A stretch of 64,000 nucleotides of DNA, from positions 207,501-271,500 of the forward strand of contig JAODUP010000483.1 in assembly GCA_025642065.1 (NCBI GenBank). The letters are read 5' to 3'. This document shows, piece by piece, positions 13,620-27,209 of this stretch (positions are counted from its first letter, which is position 1; each line of letters begins with the position of its first letter). The translations under genes and the position numbers were made by a program. The DNA is from Paralvinella palmiformis (taxonomy: Eukaryota; Annelida; Polychaeta; Terebellida; Alvinellidae). The notes below the pieces were generated by a model that was given only the letters and a program-made list of their open reading frames with translations, searched no databases and had not been told where the DNA came from.

Positions 13620-14093
13620 TCATAATTCATAATTCAATAAGTATTCATAATTCAAATGACATTATTGATATGATTATCTTCCGCCATAATCCAATTAACT
13701 GATAATGGACATTTCTGCTAAAACACCATGAAAATGAGTATTATAAATCTCATATATTAATTGCAGTATATGGGAACCAAAAACGTATTGAAATTGCTTT
13801 GATTAAGAAACTATAGATGAAGTATAATTATGATATGGGTAACGGTCGTTTTGGGATATTTACGTTCATTGTCCAAAATACCAGATTATTTTACTTATGA
13901 ATTCTGGAATTTCCCTTTTTTCATGTTTATCTTTTTGTGCTATAAACCAGCTTCCAAATAAATGACGTCTGGCGATGTATATCTGTTTAAGTGGAACGTA
14001 AACAAATTATCTAAGTATAAGAAAAGCTCAATTTATACTACATTGGAATTGTGCGTTGACCTAGCAAGTTAGGAACTATAAATAACTGTAGTT

Positions 14094-14127
<34 letters not shown>

Positions 14128-14279
14128 TAATAACACATTAAATGTCATCGATGGATAATACATTATAACCGTCATTGGAAGGAACTGATATGGATGTTAT
14201 GGGGAGAATAGAAATTTCGTAGTGATATTGTATTTGCTATTCATAGTAATTCGATTATTATCAAGTGCTGCGGGGCGTT
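13612..14279. other. Noncoding stretch with (AAT)n at 14095-14132
   Basis: The only recognisable structure is the trinucleotide tract with a short AAC interruption. Confidence 0.55.
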
Positions 14280-14915
14280 TTCGTCTAGTTAATCACTTAA
14301 ATAAATCCTCTTTATAATGCCATATCCATAACTCTTCTAGTTATATTTGGCATTAGCATTTTTACTGCATCTCGATGGATCATCGAATTTACTAAAAGCC
14401 AACAGCGAGATGTTCCATTCAAGTTGCTATTATCTCATCGTCTGTCGAATTGATCAATGTTATCAGTAGCTACTTTATAATGCACCAAAACGCTACTAAC
14501 AATCTGATCTTTCGATGGGAATGTTTTCAGTGTAACGCCATTAGCCGATTTCGTGAAATTGGCTAAAAGGGAAGAAACTAAAAACTTGTTACATCTAGAT
14601 TAATGGCGAGATTTACTTATTTGGATTGATAACAGATTTGAAGTTAGATCAGTGGCAACATTAGTCTGGGTACACAAAATGCCACATACTGTCAGTGATA
14701 ATCGAGCGTGTCTGAAGTAAATTTACTGGAGCTAAGAATCAAGTATTATAATAATAATATCTACATTAAGTACTCTTATTGTTCAGTGTCATCTCTCACT
14801 ATATTTGTCTGTTGTATCATGGATTTGTCGTTTTCCAATTATCTTTGGCTTTCTTGGTTTACATATCTGACTATCCATATTCCATATGTAACAATCCTGT
14901 GCGGTTCATATATCA
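14280..14915 (+). repeat. Duplicated segment A, copy 2
   Basis: This is the same-strand partner of 2880-3345. The best block lies around 14340-14375. The open frames at 14708-15030 have no counterpart in the partner copy and are not supported as genes. Confidence 0.6.
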
Positions 14916-15216
14916 AGCAGGGTGTCATATATCGATCCTAAATCGAACTATCTTATACAATCAAACTTTTAGTCCAATACAAGTAAACGTCTTATCTGTA
15001 TTTTTTCAAGTAATGACTTTCGATAGCTAAGAATGCTATATTCCAAACAATAAATCAGGTTGTAGATTTTACCTCAGACTTGGCATGTATTGACAAGAGT
15101 ATCGTGACAAGATCAGGGAATTTCTAAATTGTGCTGTCAGATATGTCATGGAATTAACTCGGTAATACGCTAAGCCATTACACGGAATACGATGGTAAAT
15201 ATTTGGTGCAAATATC

Positions 15217-15296
<80 letters not shown>

Positions 15297-17117
15297 TATT
15301 CTAAAGTGAACCAGATCCATCCATGAGGTAGATGAATACTCTTATTAAGAATGGAAATCTTTATGATAAATCAGTTAGACAAATATTTAGATAAACCAAA
15401 CAATTATACACCTTCACCATTTTAGAACTACCAGGTATGAAATCCAATCAAGATATTCAAACTGGTACAATAACCTGGTATTTTATGCAATTACATGACG
15501 GCTGCGATGGCATAAATAAAACACGGTTACTGTGTAGACAACCAGATATGAATTGTTTTTTTGACAAGACAACGGTTCTTCAACCATCTTAGAAATTGCC
15601 TACGCCAAATGGCTATCAGTACGTTTAAATGGTAGAAAATAGACAGGGACACCACATACCCTTAAAAATGTAATATTATGGCACTGAAGTTGGCCATCAC
15701 GGAGCAAATAACACCACCACCTCTCCATTTTTATACATAATTATATTTAAAGATCAAAACATATAAACCTCATTCTGTTTCTACAATCTGGTCTTCTATG
15801 ATGAATATAAAATCAGTACTAATATTGCTTCGGCTTCTTAAATATGTTCTCTATATTTGTTTGTTATTTATCTTGACGCTGTCTATACTTATTGATGATA
15901 TCGGTGGTGACAGTAGACAGTCCAATTAGATCACTTCACATAACCTATAAGACCTTATTAAGATAGGTTTATTTGAGTTAATACAAAAATGGATATAGTT
16001 TTGGTGCTCGATAAAGGTAGTTGTATGATAATGTATGACAAGTAATACCGGAAGTTTTGGCTTCATTTAATTGATCAATTTTATTACTTTTACGTTTGTC
16101 ATATATAGCATTGGAATATACATATGCAAATTTTGTTTTGTTATAATTTATTGTACAACATGTTTCGGTGGTATTTGGTTGTAATCATTCTTTTTATATA
16201 TTACATCATTGTTATGACGCTTAAGATGCTGTGGTAGACGAATAGGTAGATAGCTGTTCTGAAAGCTGCAATTTGTGGGTTGGAATCTAACTCATACCTG
16301 TGTTTCTAAGATATTTCCTTATGCAGTTTGCCCTCGATATAAACGATCGAACTGTATAAAACAACAGATAAAATATATTCTTCTGCTAATTTATTTTTAT
16401 CTTTCAACAAATGTCTGGTACTTTGGAATTATCAATCTGGATACCAGTGAAATAATAATATAATTTCTCTACTGACGTAAAACGGAATATTGAGAAGATA
16501 TATCCTGTTGTGATGCTAACAAATCGGTGTAGTACAGAATATATTGCAATATAAATTCGGATAAAAATGGTGAATTAGACACCTGATATGAATGGCAATT
16601 GTATTCAGGTAAATGTTACTTCTGTAGTACGGTATAAGCCGGTAAGGATTTGGAATATCAATTATAATTAATGGCTTTATATGACATGTCACAACTCATA
16701 AGTGTCTCAGGTGCTAAGCTGTAATATATATGACTTATAAAGACTTACCAGTTACATGTTGTGGTATGTTTCTTTTTCTTTTTGGATTTTGCCATTGGAA
16801 CAAAACCCAATTGTTTAGTCTGATAGAGCCTAGAAGTCATGTAAGATTGGAATATATCAGGAATTACAATACATTTGATAAACAGTTGTTCTTTAGGTGA
16901 GGCTGGTTCGGGCATGATATATTTGATCTTTCCACAATGTTTACAAGCTAGATGAATGCACTTTGCTTTGACATTTAGGATAGTAATATTAAAACGCAGT
17001 GACTATCAGGTGTGTATAGTGGGCATAGAGTGCATTCGTTTGATGAATGTGTAGACGGTTACGGTAGCATTAAAGTTAAGAATGAACAGATTAGCTAAAC
17101 AAATTCATGCCTTTATG

Positions 17118-17184
<67 letters not shown>

Positions 17185-17469
17185 TTGAGAAGACAGAAAA
17201 ACCATCATGTACGGAACTTGATATTATAATGCGTTACGTACAAACAAAAACAGTTACGAATACATATCATACACCAAGTAGGATACTATAAATGCTAAAT
17301 TGTTTGTTAAGCTTAAACTTATCTATATCCTTCAATATCCACACAACCTTGACATGACCTGTAACCATATATATGACAGTGGATGGAAGGTATAATTTTG
17401 CAGTGGGTAAAACACTGCTGCAAACGTCTAGTATATTGATTTCACTTGGACTTATATATGTATTCTTAA
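14916..17469. other. Noncoding stretch with two long (TA)n tracts
   Basis: It contains (TA)n at 15220-15292 and (AT)n at 17120-17183. A decayed tRNA-SINE-like block at about 16245-16310 (GGTTGGAATCTAAC) resembles 51017-51080. No coding evidence was found elsewhere. Confidence 0.6.
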
Positions 17470-18492
17470 CCGACATGTTCCAGTTGTGACCAGTGCCGGT
17501 GTTAAATAAGTAAAACAAACTGAATTTAGAACACAACGAGGACAAGCCAGTATTAAACTATCACAATGAATACTAAATGAAAAGTTTTTCACACATTGAT
17601 AACATCTCAGACAAGAGTTTAGTAAACACATGCATTTTTAATAAACAGCATGATATGTTGGTAAACAACATTTTAAACATGTTTCCGTCTGATTTTGTAC
17701 ATATTCGAATATTCATGATTTGATTCAAGAATATTGCATTAATATTTGTACTACTGAACCTACATCGTGTGTTATTTATGTTCGCTCCTATGTTAATCTA
17801 AAATCACGCAACGTCTTTATATATTTACGCAATGCACGGTTCTATATTTTTAAATTTATCTTTGGCATTAAATAATTAATGATAAAACACCAAGAATCAT
17901 CGGCCAAAGGTTGCTTTACAACTAAATAGGAAAGATAGTTCATTGAAATGTCTCGTCTAGTGGCAGGCCATTAACTGAATGAAACAAATCTGTTTGTTTT
18001 TGAGATCAAGATAATATAATACAAGATTACGTCATACGTCATTGATATGTGACATACAGGTATTGACAATATATATGATGAAGGGGGTTGTCTTTCCTAT
18101 AATTTCTCATCAGTCGAGAATTATGGGAAGTATACATACATCAGTAGCGTTAGTATATGAATGTGTTGTGTATGATTGTATAAGGAGTTATTTATTAGCG
18201 TGTGGATGTCAGTATTATGACATTGATGAGCAGCTCATATCTTTAAATAGTGATTGTTGCAGACGTCAACCTATTCCAATAGTCTATTTGAAAGGGTTGT
18301 GAGTATTAATGCCACTAGATGTCAGCTGGTGATAAGGATTAGCGTTGTAATGCCTTATGATATCCACAGAACAAACTGACACGCTGTGACAGGACTAAAG
18401 ATTAGCCGTATTTACTCAAACCAACCAACAACTATCAGTTTCTTATTTGAGATCTTAGAGCATAGGTGATGACAAGGGGAGCCGGCGCTGCT

Positions 18493-18576
18493 TGTGCGTG
18501 TTTGTGTGTATGTGTATGTATGTATGTGTGTATGTGTGTGTATGTGTGTATGAATGTGTGTGTTTGTATGTGTGTT
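18493..18576. repeat. GT/ATGT microsatellite
   Basis: This is an imperfect TGTG and TATG tract inside segment D copy 1, at the position where copy 2 has an (AT)n tract at 52059-52106. Confidence 0.85.
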
Positions 18577-18807
18577 GGGGGCAGGCGATTTACCTTTGCA
18601 TTTGAGGTGGGCGTTTATATCGCATGAGTGAATACATATAAACCAACTGGAATCAAAATACTTTTTCGTTTGAGGAAATAATTCAGATTAGGGCTCATGA
18701 AGCGTTTTAAATAATTAAACTCTAAAACACAGTTGTTCAAAATATTTGCAATAAATTCGTTAAAATTAAACTTAAGCTAATCAGCCAAGAAAACATTGTG
18801 CTGCCTG

Positions 18808-18891
18808 GAGGAAATTACTTGTGTTATCTCTTTTGAGGAAATTACTTGTGCTCTCTCTTTTGAGGAAATTACTTGTGCTCTCTCTTTTGAG
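18808..18891 (+). repeat. 27-bp tandem repeat, three copies
   Basis: The unit begins GAGGAAATTACTTGTG and ends CTCTTTT. Copies start at 18808, 18835 and 18862. Copies two and three agree across the unit and copy one differs at two bases. The partner segment near 52361 shows no expansion. Confidence 0.95.
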
Positions 18892-20113
18892 ATATCATAA
18901 TCGGGTTAAGAATATCAGTCACATAAATGTTGATTAACACTATTGGTATAAGATAGCAAAAACAGTTATCACTTAACGGAAGAAGCCAGTTAGACACTAT
19001 TATTATAAAGAGATGATACCCAGTGTATTAAGAGAAAGATATACCTTTTCCATTAAGGAATTAACGATAGTATCAGGCTAACTACTAGAGTGTTGTCTGG
19101 ATCGTTAGCATGTTCTATTTGAAATGTGAATAGACAGAGTGAGTAGTCATTATCTACGAAGTACTGACAGTAGGAAATAGAATATAATAAAATCTGGGAG
19201 TCTTTTGTCAAACACCACTCGTTACCGTGATACTGGATATACGAAACACAGTAGATAGGCCTTCTGATGTATTCCGGTCTTAAGTTGATGTATCGTAATC
19301 TTCACTAAATTGTATGATAGTATCCAGAGGAAAACTATATCAGTGAATAAATGTTTGATTTGTCAATTATAAAATCATATCTTTAGACATTCAAACATGT
19401 TGTGGCTTCCACATAGGCCATGAGAATCAATTACTGTATTTATATTTGTTTTATAAGACGTATTCATCCTTGTTACAAGGAATGTCTTTGAAGCTCTTCG
19501 GTACAGCGATATGTCATGTGGCTTATTGAATCGAACAAATTGGAGACGGTCTTAGAAACATAAACAATTTATACAATGAGTTATCTTTTTATGGCACTTA
19601 AATGGCGGTCGAATAAACACAAAAGATGGACAACAATTGTGTTTACACTCCACTTTATGTTGACGCTTATGATGGCAAAGATGTTTTATGAGCACTTGTC
19701 CATGGTGGCATATGAAATGTGGGGATGCATTTGTCATCGCACGACAAACATGGATGTAATATAAAGTTACTAAATACACCTTTGTCTCATAGAGAAGCTA
19801 AAATATTAATGCCTTGAATATTTAATATTTATGATTAGAAGAGGTGATTAGTACGGGTCAAGCAATCGCCTGCTGATATTTTATGTTAGAACTGCATACA
19901 AAATGATATTTAAAGATAATATGTTACCTAATCTTCATCTATAGTCACACTCAGTAAGTATGATAATCTTATTCTTATTAAATAGCATCGATGTATTAAA
20001 ATTTGTACTATATATCAGGTGATACGTACATTAAACATTAATATAGTTATTGTTTTTTCTTTAAAACGAGCCTGTGTATAGCTATCAGTACAATAAAAGG
20101 CTATTAATGTTCA

Positions 20114-20116
<3 letters not shown>

Positions 20117-20183
<67 letters not shown>

Positions 20184-20189
20184 GTGTGT
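20117..20189. repeat. (AT)n-(GT)n compound microsatellite
   Basis: About 36 bases of AT are followed by GT with a short GCGCGCG core. A second GT/GC tract lies at 20619-20652. Confidence 0.93.
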
Positions 20190-21800
20190 TTTGCATATCT
20201 TAAGGTACGCTGTAAAATTGCCCTTTGATTGAATTACGTCAATCAATCTAACCGTTCAATCAATGTTAAGAAATCAGTGGCTTCTTCGGTGTGTTGTCTC
20301 ATGATAATTAAAAACATGTTTCTATCATTAAAGCCAAATGATCATATTATCATTTATATTATTTTAATTTATTCTCAAACAAAATTGATATATACGGTTT
20401 CATATCTAATAAGTCTCATATATCAGCTAAACAAAAGGTGTTTGAGTGGTTACCACTCTCAGCTTCGACACATATCACATCCGAGACAGTTGGCTAATAG
20501 GCTACTCTTTAGGAAAATATCACCCGAACATGGCAGCTAGATAACAATTCCTGACCTAGAGGCTTGTAAAATAAATAAACCCATACAATGAATTATTTGT
20601 TAATGAGTGTGCTTATTAGTGTGTGTGTGTGTGTGTACGCGCGCGCGCGCGTTTATATAGTTGCGTGCGTATGTGAGTACATACTATGTGCATATGCGTA
20701 TCATAGAGAACAAAAGATCAATCGACAGAGGTTTTGGTATAGATTGAATAGTTTACTTTTTAAATGCATAAATGTTGATTAATTTTAGCTGATTGGGTAA
20801 TCTAATATATAATTATTACTACTATCACCTAAGGAAACTGAAAAAGGATCTGATATTTGGCATGTATATGTGTATGTGTATCTTGAAGATTAATGTAGGT
20901 GACCTCGTTGATAATCTTATGATATATGTTCGCTTTTCATTAAACATTTTGGATTGATGCAAATTATTAATTATAATATTATAAAATAACTTACCCTACC
21001 TTTTTGACCTAATAGCACACAACGTACCCTTTTATTAGATGACTGAATCATCTATCGTACAACACTAGCAGATGACATCATCTATCAGTGGAAATCTAAC
21101 AATACTCGTCGGTGGTATTTTAATGCATCGACGATAACCCAAGCTCATTAAAAGTGAATAAATAAATAGCCACAATATTTAACCGCTAAATGAGCAATCC
21201 GTGTTCTGAAGTGTGTCCTGTTATAGTAGAACATATAATACGCAAAAACATCATTATCAAAATGTTGGCGTCTCGTCAATATTGGGCCTGGTTCCTGTTA
21301 TACAAGTGCATTAATATTTACTTTGTAGAGTGATACATTACCAACGACATTTAAATGGCCGCTCTGTGCCAACATCTCACCTGATTTGCAACATCAATAA
21401 ACTGCCTTCCATCAGGAATGTGATAAGATGGCTATATATCGTCTAGAAAACCACCCACTCCGATCTATAGCCTTCAACATTATCACATTTAGCCAATGGT
21501 CAGCGCTTACGTGTGGACATTACCTACGACAGGTAGGCAATAAATAAGAGTTATGATGACATCAAACCCGTAAATGACACTACAGAGGGTAAAAAGAGGA
21601 GAAGTCGTTCCGGTGACCTGGGAAGTGGTGATTTATTATAAGCTAGGCAAAATTCCTAGGATAGCATTTACTACTAATGTGTCTCATTCTAGGTTTGTTA
21701 TATGTATAGTGTCTATTTGGAGATTCGTGTTTGGATGTTAATCTAATCTTAAAGTGCACATTTCACAATTTGAATTATATTAGCGAATTAACTCGAAAAT

Positions 21801-21817
21801 CGGTAAACATGGAAATT

Positions 21818-21862
<45 letters not shown>

Positions 21863-22225
21863 GAGAGAGATAAATAGATCGATATTGTTAGAAATTCAGA
21901 ATCATATGAACATTTTCAGTTATTAATTGATTCAAAGATACGTGGATATTTCCGAGATACATGAAGAGACTAAATCAGTAACTTCAAAATAGGCTACATG
22001 TTCAAACATAACTGGATTGATTCATGATTCCAATTGACTGATATGTGCCATATCATAGGTAAAGGAGGACCAAGCAAAATTACAGGTCATTTGTATGTTT
22101 ATGTTTGTATTTGTGTTTGTGCGTTTGTTTTTGTGTATGTGTGTGCGTGTGTATGTGTATGTACTGTGTGTGTTTTTGTGTGTATAAGGTATCTGGCTGT
22201 GGGAGGGTTAAAGAAGAAAATAAAT

Positions 22226-22280
<55 letters not shown>

Positions 22281-23035
22281 ATATATGTATGTGTGTGTGT
22301 GTGTGTGTGTGTGCGTGTGCCTGTATATGTGAGAGTATATGTGTGTGTGTGTATGTATATGTATGTGTTTATGTGTATATATGTGTGTATTCGAACCGTT
22401 CCTTGTATACAAGATTTACCACTAAACCGTCAAAAAAAGAAGCTAAGAATTATAGTTTTCACACATTTTTGGCTAAGATTGTCCTAATGTTTCTTGTTCT
22501 TTATATAACATTAAATGAATTTCTATTTTTTTCTACAATCCGTGTTTCTTCATATATACAAATGTTAAATATATTTTTGAACATATGAATAAATACATCA
22601 CACCTGTCACCAATATGAAATATCTGTTGTTGTTGTGTTTTTTTTTTGGGGGGGGGTATGAACTTCTAATCCATTTGTGTTTCCGCGGACACCAGGTGAC
22701 TAACTAATAACATAATATGTACACATCATCAGTTTTTGCACGTAACATGCGATAACATTACACACATAACCAAATAAAAATATATAATAAAATCCTCATG
22801 TTAATGACGTCAGTAAACAACTGTGTCCGCAGAACGTCCTGAATGAAAACGAATATAATCGAAGCTTCCTGAAGATTCCTTTCATGATGCAAGATTAATT
22901 TTCTGGATCTGAATTTCTCCATGTATGGAATCGAAATATCTTCCTCTGTAACCTCGTTAGCGTTTACCAAATAGAAATTCTGATCAATGTAATATATAAA
23001 ATGGTATACTTACCTTATGATCGATTTTTAAAAGG

Positions 23036-23112
<77 letters not shown>

Positions 23113-23218
23113 TTGTTGGTAAGTTTACAAATAATTGCTCGACTGTATACTTGAGGCTCATTTCGCGTACAAATTGTCAATATTAGACTATGTGCCAGAC
23201 CCTCAAATCTTCGTTATT
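21801..23218. other. Noncoding stretch dominated by microsatellites
   Basis: It contains (CA)n at 21822-21857, a complex GT/AT tract at 22085-22395, a T8G8-type run at 22637-22657 and (AT)n at 23039-23110. No gene evidence was found. The low-complexity open frames here are repeat artefacts. Confidence 0.7.
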
Positions 23219-23430
23219 GGTATCAATCACAGGGAGGAAGGATAACCAGTATTTTTGGCACGGCAGTGTCCCTAATATCGGAAAATATGCGAGAGGAGTG
23301 TGAGGGTCTTTGCCGTATCTGTGATATCATCTCATTTATAACACCACCGCTATTGCTCTTCCCAGGCTAATTTTGCCCCTATAGTTATGGGGGTATGGTT
23401 CATTTAATGGCTCTCAAATATGTTATTTTG
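23219..23430 (+). repeat. Left terminal inverted repeat
   Basis: Reading inward it starts GGTATCAATCACAGGGAGG and ends near CTCTCAAATATGTTATTTTG. The reverse complement of 27210-27419 reads GGTATCAGTCACAGGGAGG to CTCTCAAATAAATTATTTT. Strong blocks in between include GGAAAATATG, CATCTCATTTATA and CACCGCTATTG. I estimate about 75% identity by eye. Confidence 0.85.
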
Positions 23431-23644
23431 TAGGTATCGTATTAACATGGATATGATCATTCAAACAATCTTTTTTATCGTCAGCTCGTAAGCATTCAAG
23501 ATCAAACTCTATTTAAGCCACTAAATACAATAAAAGTCCATTTTAGCAAATATAGTATTGTTAGAATGTAGATACGCATACAATAACTCCCAACACCAAT
23601 GTGGAACATTAAATCATACAAACACTGAACAAAATTATAACATC

Positions 23645-23656
23645 CAAGATGGCGGC
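23645..23656 (+). promoter_or_regulatory. YY1-like motif upstream of element gene
   Basis: CAAGATGGCGGC matches the classic YY1/initiator-type motif and lies about 220 bases before the ATG at 23878. An inverted relative, GCCATCTTGG, is found at 26901-26910 near the other end of the element. The pair could be a promoter signal, an inner part of the inverted repeat, or both. Function is inference. Confidence 0.35.
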
Positions 23657-23877
23657 CACAACAGTTACAACATCCACACATTCTGAAAATTTCGGAGAGA
23701 ACTGTGTAATACATTTAATGTGTTTGTTTTAGCAGATCTGTTGGCAATAAATGAGTAATACTATTTTTGGTAGTGGTTGTGTATTGATTCAATATCATAT
23801 ATTTCAATGTAATATATAGGTAGTGGTGAAGTTGTTTGTAGTGAAATAGTTGTATTGTCGGTAGATACTTACTCACA

Positions 23878-26780
23878 ATGGAAAACTCAATTACACATTA
23901 AGTGTCCAAGGACGTCTATAACATTTATAAATTGTCATTAGACATAAAATCAGGATATCCACTCATCAGTCTTCAAACATTAGATTCGTGGAATATATTG
24001 TTGACTGCTACACAAATACGGAGCCATGCCCCAATTCTCGACCCTATTGAGTCGATGACTGGCAAGGGAATTCCCCAAGTAATCTATTACAGGAAGTGCA
24101 GGAGCATGTTCACCGTGAAATGAGATTTGATAGGATTAAAACGAAAAACAGCATCAAATCCAAGTGATGATGCTGTTGCAACATGTCCAGCCAAGAGGCA
24201 ATCCTGAAATTCATATTCAGAATCACGTATCGATAAACAAGATCGCATATTCTGTGTAGAGATAAAATGCTACAATGGCACATCAACTCGTGAAAAGGTG
24301 AACAAGGTTGATGATCTGATAGTAGATGAAACACTCCGAGACTGTTCAGTGGGCAAATGTGATACGAAATTCATTGCTGCCATAAGCAGGGACATAGTGG
24401 CCGCTGAAGCACAATATCATTTCTCATGCAACTCAAAGTATCCAATAGCAAGCGCAAATGACACACAACGTAGAAATACAGACAATACAAGCGAAGCTGG
24501 CAACAATAAAGAAGAAGCTTACGAATAGTTGCTGGGATTCATTCGGAACAAGATCATCTCAAATAAAGAAATTGTTGAGATGGTTACACTCGCTGAGTAT
24601 CCTAATTTGATAATGGTATCCAAAGGGATGCCTGGAATAACAATTTCTGTAGAGAATAATCTATAAACTGAGTTTGAAAAAAAAAAACATTTGAATGTTT
24701 CAAAACAATGGTGGAAGACTGATTGTAGTGTCATACAGTATAACAGTACAAGACGCCGTCAATGAAATACAGACTCTGAAACAACAGCTGAATATTTGGA
24801 GAGTTAAGTTGTCAAACATATCGAAAGTCATTGATCAGATATCATCATACATGCGACAGATTATAAGGAATGATAACATTCCAACCTCATGGTCGTATCA
24901 ACCTCATGGTTGACGTTGACAGTGACCTTTCTATTGGTCCCGATTATCTCCAGCATTTCATGGTGGGTCTATTGAATGGTGATTCAGATAATGATAAGCA
25001 ATAGAACAGGGTAGTCATGCTGATGCAATATTTCCGCCGTGTTCAACAAAAAGCAGTGGTCAACAAAAGCCTCCCAAATACATGTTGCTCCCTATGCAGT
25101 AAAAACTCTCACCGGAAATGTTGAACTGATTATGACAAAGAACCGGCTTGGACATTGTATATCATACACACTAACCAAAGAAAGTTGCACGATGTTACAC
25201 TTACAAAAACCTGCAGCTAACTTGAATCAACAAACAATTCTACTGGCCAGCATCCAGCCTTATGTCATCAATTCACCAATTTGGTATTGGACAACATCGA
25301 CAGGCTAGAAGAGATTCTAACCGGAAAAGAAACGACGAACCGAGTCAATTGTATTGCAAAAGGTGCCACTCCCAAAGATTGAGAAGCAGATCTGATACAA
25401 TTGCTCATGTACATTGCAGGTGAGTATATCGGACAACACTGACTACTAAAAGTAGTCTGAAAACATATGAAAGATGCTGTCAGGATATCGATGTGGTCAT
25501 GATTCAGGCTCTGTATGCTAAGGGTGCGGAGATCATCTGGTATCATCCAGACCAATATGTGATGTCAATTCTTGGTACCCGTTTCCAAGAAGGTGGTTCG
25601 CGGGTATCATAGCAGAAGGCTCAGTAAATGGAGTTATGGATGGCGAAATGTACAACCGAGCAGTCCATGTGCACAAGAGCATATACGCATATCAGCTACG
25701 ACCCGAATAAACTAAACTAAATAATGACGTTCTGCAACCTCAGAAAGAAGAAGGATATCAGAAGCAATGGCCGATCAGTAATTCTCCAAGCAGACAGAGT
25801 GGAAGAAGCCAGACTACACACATCGTCTACAAGGAAAGGTTATGTATGTGACACATTGTGAAAGGTGCCATTAAATCACATCCAGCGATAGCCAAAAGTA
25901 TTAGCACTGAAAATCACATATGAAGAAGCGGACGGTCGTATCGTACTGCATGCATCCCATGATGTCACACATGTATACAATTCAGTACCAATAAACTTAG
26001 ATGATAATAACGTGGTCGTCATGTGTTTGGCATTTCATGCGAAATTGTTCCAGAAATGCAGCACCAAAGCACGTTCAATATTCCTGGACATAGAGAAAAT
26101 ATCAAAATTAGTTGGCGCAAATTTTTCTCGGGCCCTAATAGACATGCATACCTATACCGATGTGACACATTTAGCACGTTTGCAGGAAGGGGAAACCTAA
26201 GCGCACTGAAACTCATCAGCATAAACAAAGGTATGCACGAATCCTGTGTACAGTTAGGTGAGCAATAGGATGCCAGCGACCTACTTATGCATGAGTTAAA
26301 GAATTTCATTTGCTTCATATATGCTTCTAAGTTGGGATTAATGAAGGTGAATAACTTGTTCTGTGCGAAAAAGGAAGAGCTACAGAGTGACCAGCTGCCT
26401 CAGTGCAAAGATTATTTAATCAAGCATGCACATGTGCTAATTATCAAGCTGCTATTTGGAAGATAAGTCTCCAGGTGGATCCAGCAGTACCGTGTCTTAC
26501 TGGGAGAAGATGGTGCTGCGACACCCATGATGGTCACACGCAGTTGGCAGTTGGCTGGATGCAAGGACAACCAGCACCACAGGCTATCCTAGATTTACTG
26601 GCATGAACATGTCCTAAAAGTTGCAAACTCCTTAAGTGTGTTTGCATGGCCAGTTGTCTAAAGTGTATGGGTATGTGCAAACTCAGTATTTGTGATAACA
26701 GGCGGGTTCCTGGCGAGACTGATGAGAGTTCAACTGAATATGAATCCTATAACGAAGAAGATAACGATGATGACCTCTGA
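23878..26780 (+). pseudogene. Decayed transposon gene: PIN/XPG-like domain and C-terminal Cys8 cluster
   Basis: I recognise the family as a multi-copy metazoan protein of roughly a thousand residues, usually unnamed. Landmarks in order are an ATG at 23878 with a stop eight codons on, then SWNILLTATQIRSHAPIL (about 23968) and YYRKCRSMFT (about 24085). Next come AAEAQYHFSC (about 24400), LTGNVEL and NRLGHCISY (about 25108-25170), a LDNIDRLEE frame (about 25285) and an AEGSVNGVMDG frame (about 25615). A RIVLHASHDVTHVYN PIN-like stretch lies at about 25938, where the expected DTDV acid motif reads DDNN. A frameshift breaks the TGCDT-type motif near 26155, which survives as CDTFSTFAG-x-GNLSALKL. 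CAKKEELQS is at about 26367. The C terminus has eight cysteines spaced C-x3-C-x4-C-x-C-x3-C-x2-C-x3-C-x4-C (about 26610-26700), then an acidic tail and a TGA at 26778-26780. Multiple stops and all three frames are used, so it is dead. It is less AT-rich than its flanks. Confidence 0.8.
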
Positions 26781-27209
26781 ATTGCAATCTTAACATTTTG
26801 TGGAAATGGATTTCTTGGCCCCACAAATCTACAAATCTACAAAACACTCCTCAGAGTGCACCAATGCGAAATGTTATGGAGTTTTGTAACGGTTATGTCA
26901 GCCATCTTGGATTTTTCTGTTTTACTCATTATGTATGCGATTTAAAGTTACATATTTGTCTTGGCTATTATTATTTGTGTGTTTCAACTCCAAATATAAC
27001 AGTAGGGATACTATATATGCCTAATTGAATCATTATTTTGGGATTTTTCGAATATAGCGGTTTTTCTCGTGAATTATTCGAGTTAAAGTATAAACATTTT
27101 TGATTGATATTATAAAGTTGAATGTGCTTCACATATGCATTATTTATACATCTTTGAAATATCAATTATTTGACCATGCACATTATATGTAACATCAGCT
27201 AATATCTAG

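Larger units (their letters stand above)
17470..21800 (+). repeat. Large duplicated segment D, copy 1
   Basis: This segment matches 51085-54245 in the same orientation over its whole length. Clear anchors are GAGTATTAATGCCACTAGAT (18301 and 51741), AAAGATTAGCC-TATTTACTCAA (18397 and 51839), ACAAATTGGA-A-GGTC (19536 and 53088), CACTCCACTTT (19647 and 53178) and a GTTATGATGACATCAAACCC block (21551 and 53997). Open frames at 18042-18302, 19552-19779 and 20229-20540 are not preserved in the partner, so they are probably chance frames. Copy 1 is longer because of internal microsatellites and indels. Confidence 0.85.

Noticed and set aside
18042..18302. 86-codon plus-strand frame
   Set aside because: It lies in segment D copy 1 and the aligned region of copy 2 does not keep the frame, so conservation does not support coding.
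18808..18891. CRISPR-like array
   Set aside because: The repeats are directly adjacent with no spacers, and the context is a eukaryotic genome.
19552..19779. Overlapping frames on both strands
   Set aside because: Neither frame is preserved in the duplicated partner near 53150-53250.
20229..20540. 103-codon plus-strand frame
   Set aside because: AT-rich composition, no motif, and not conserved in the partner segment.
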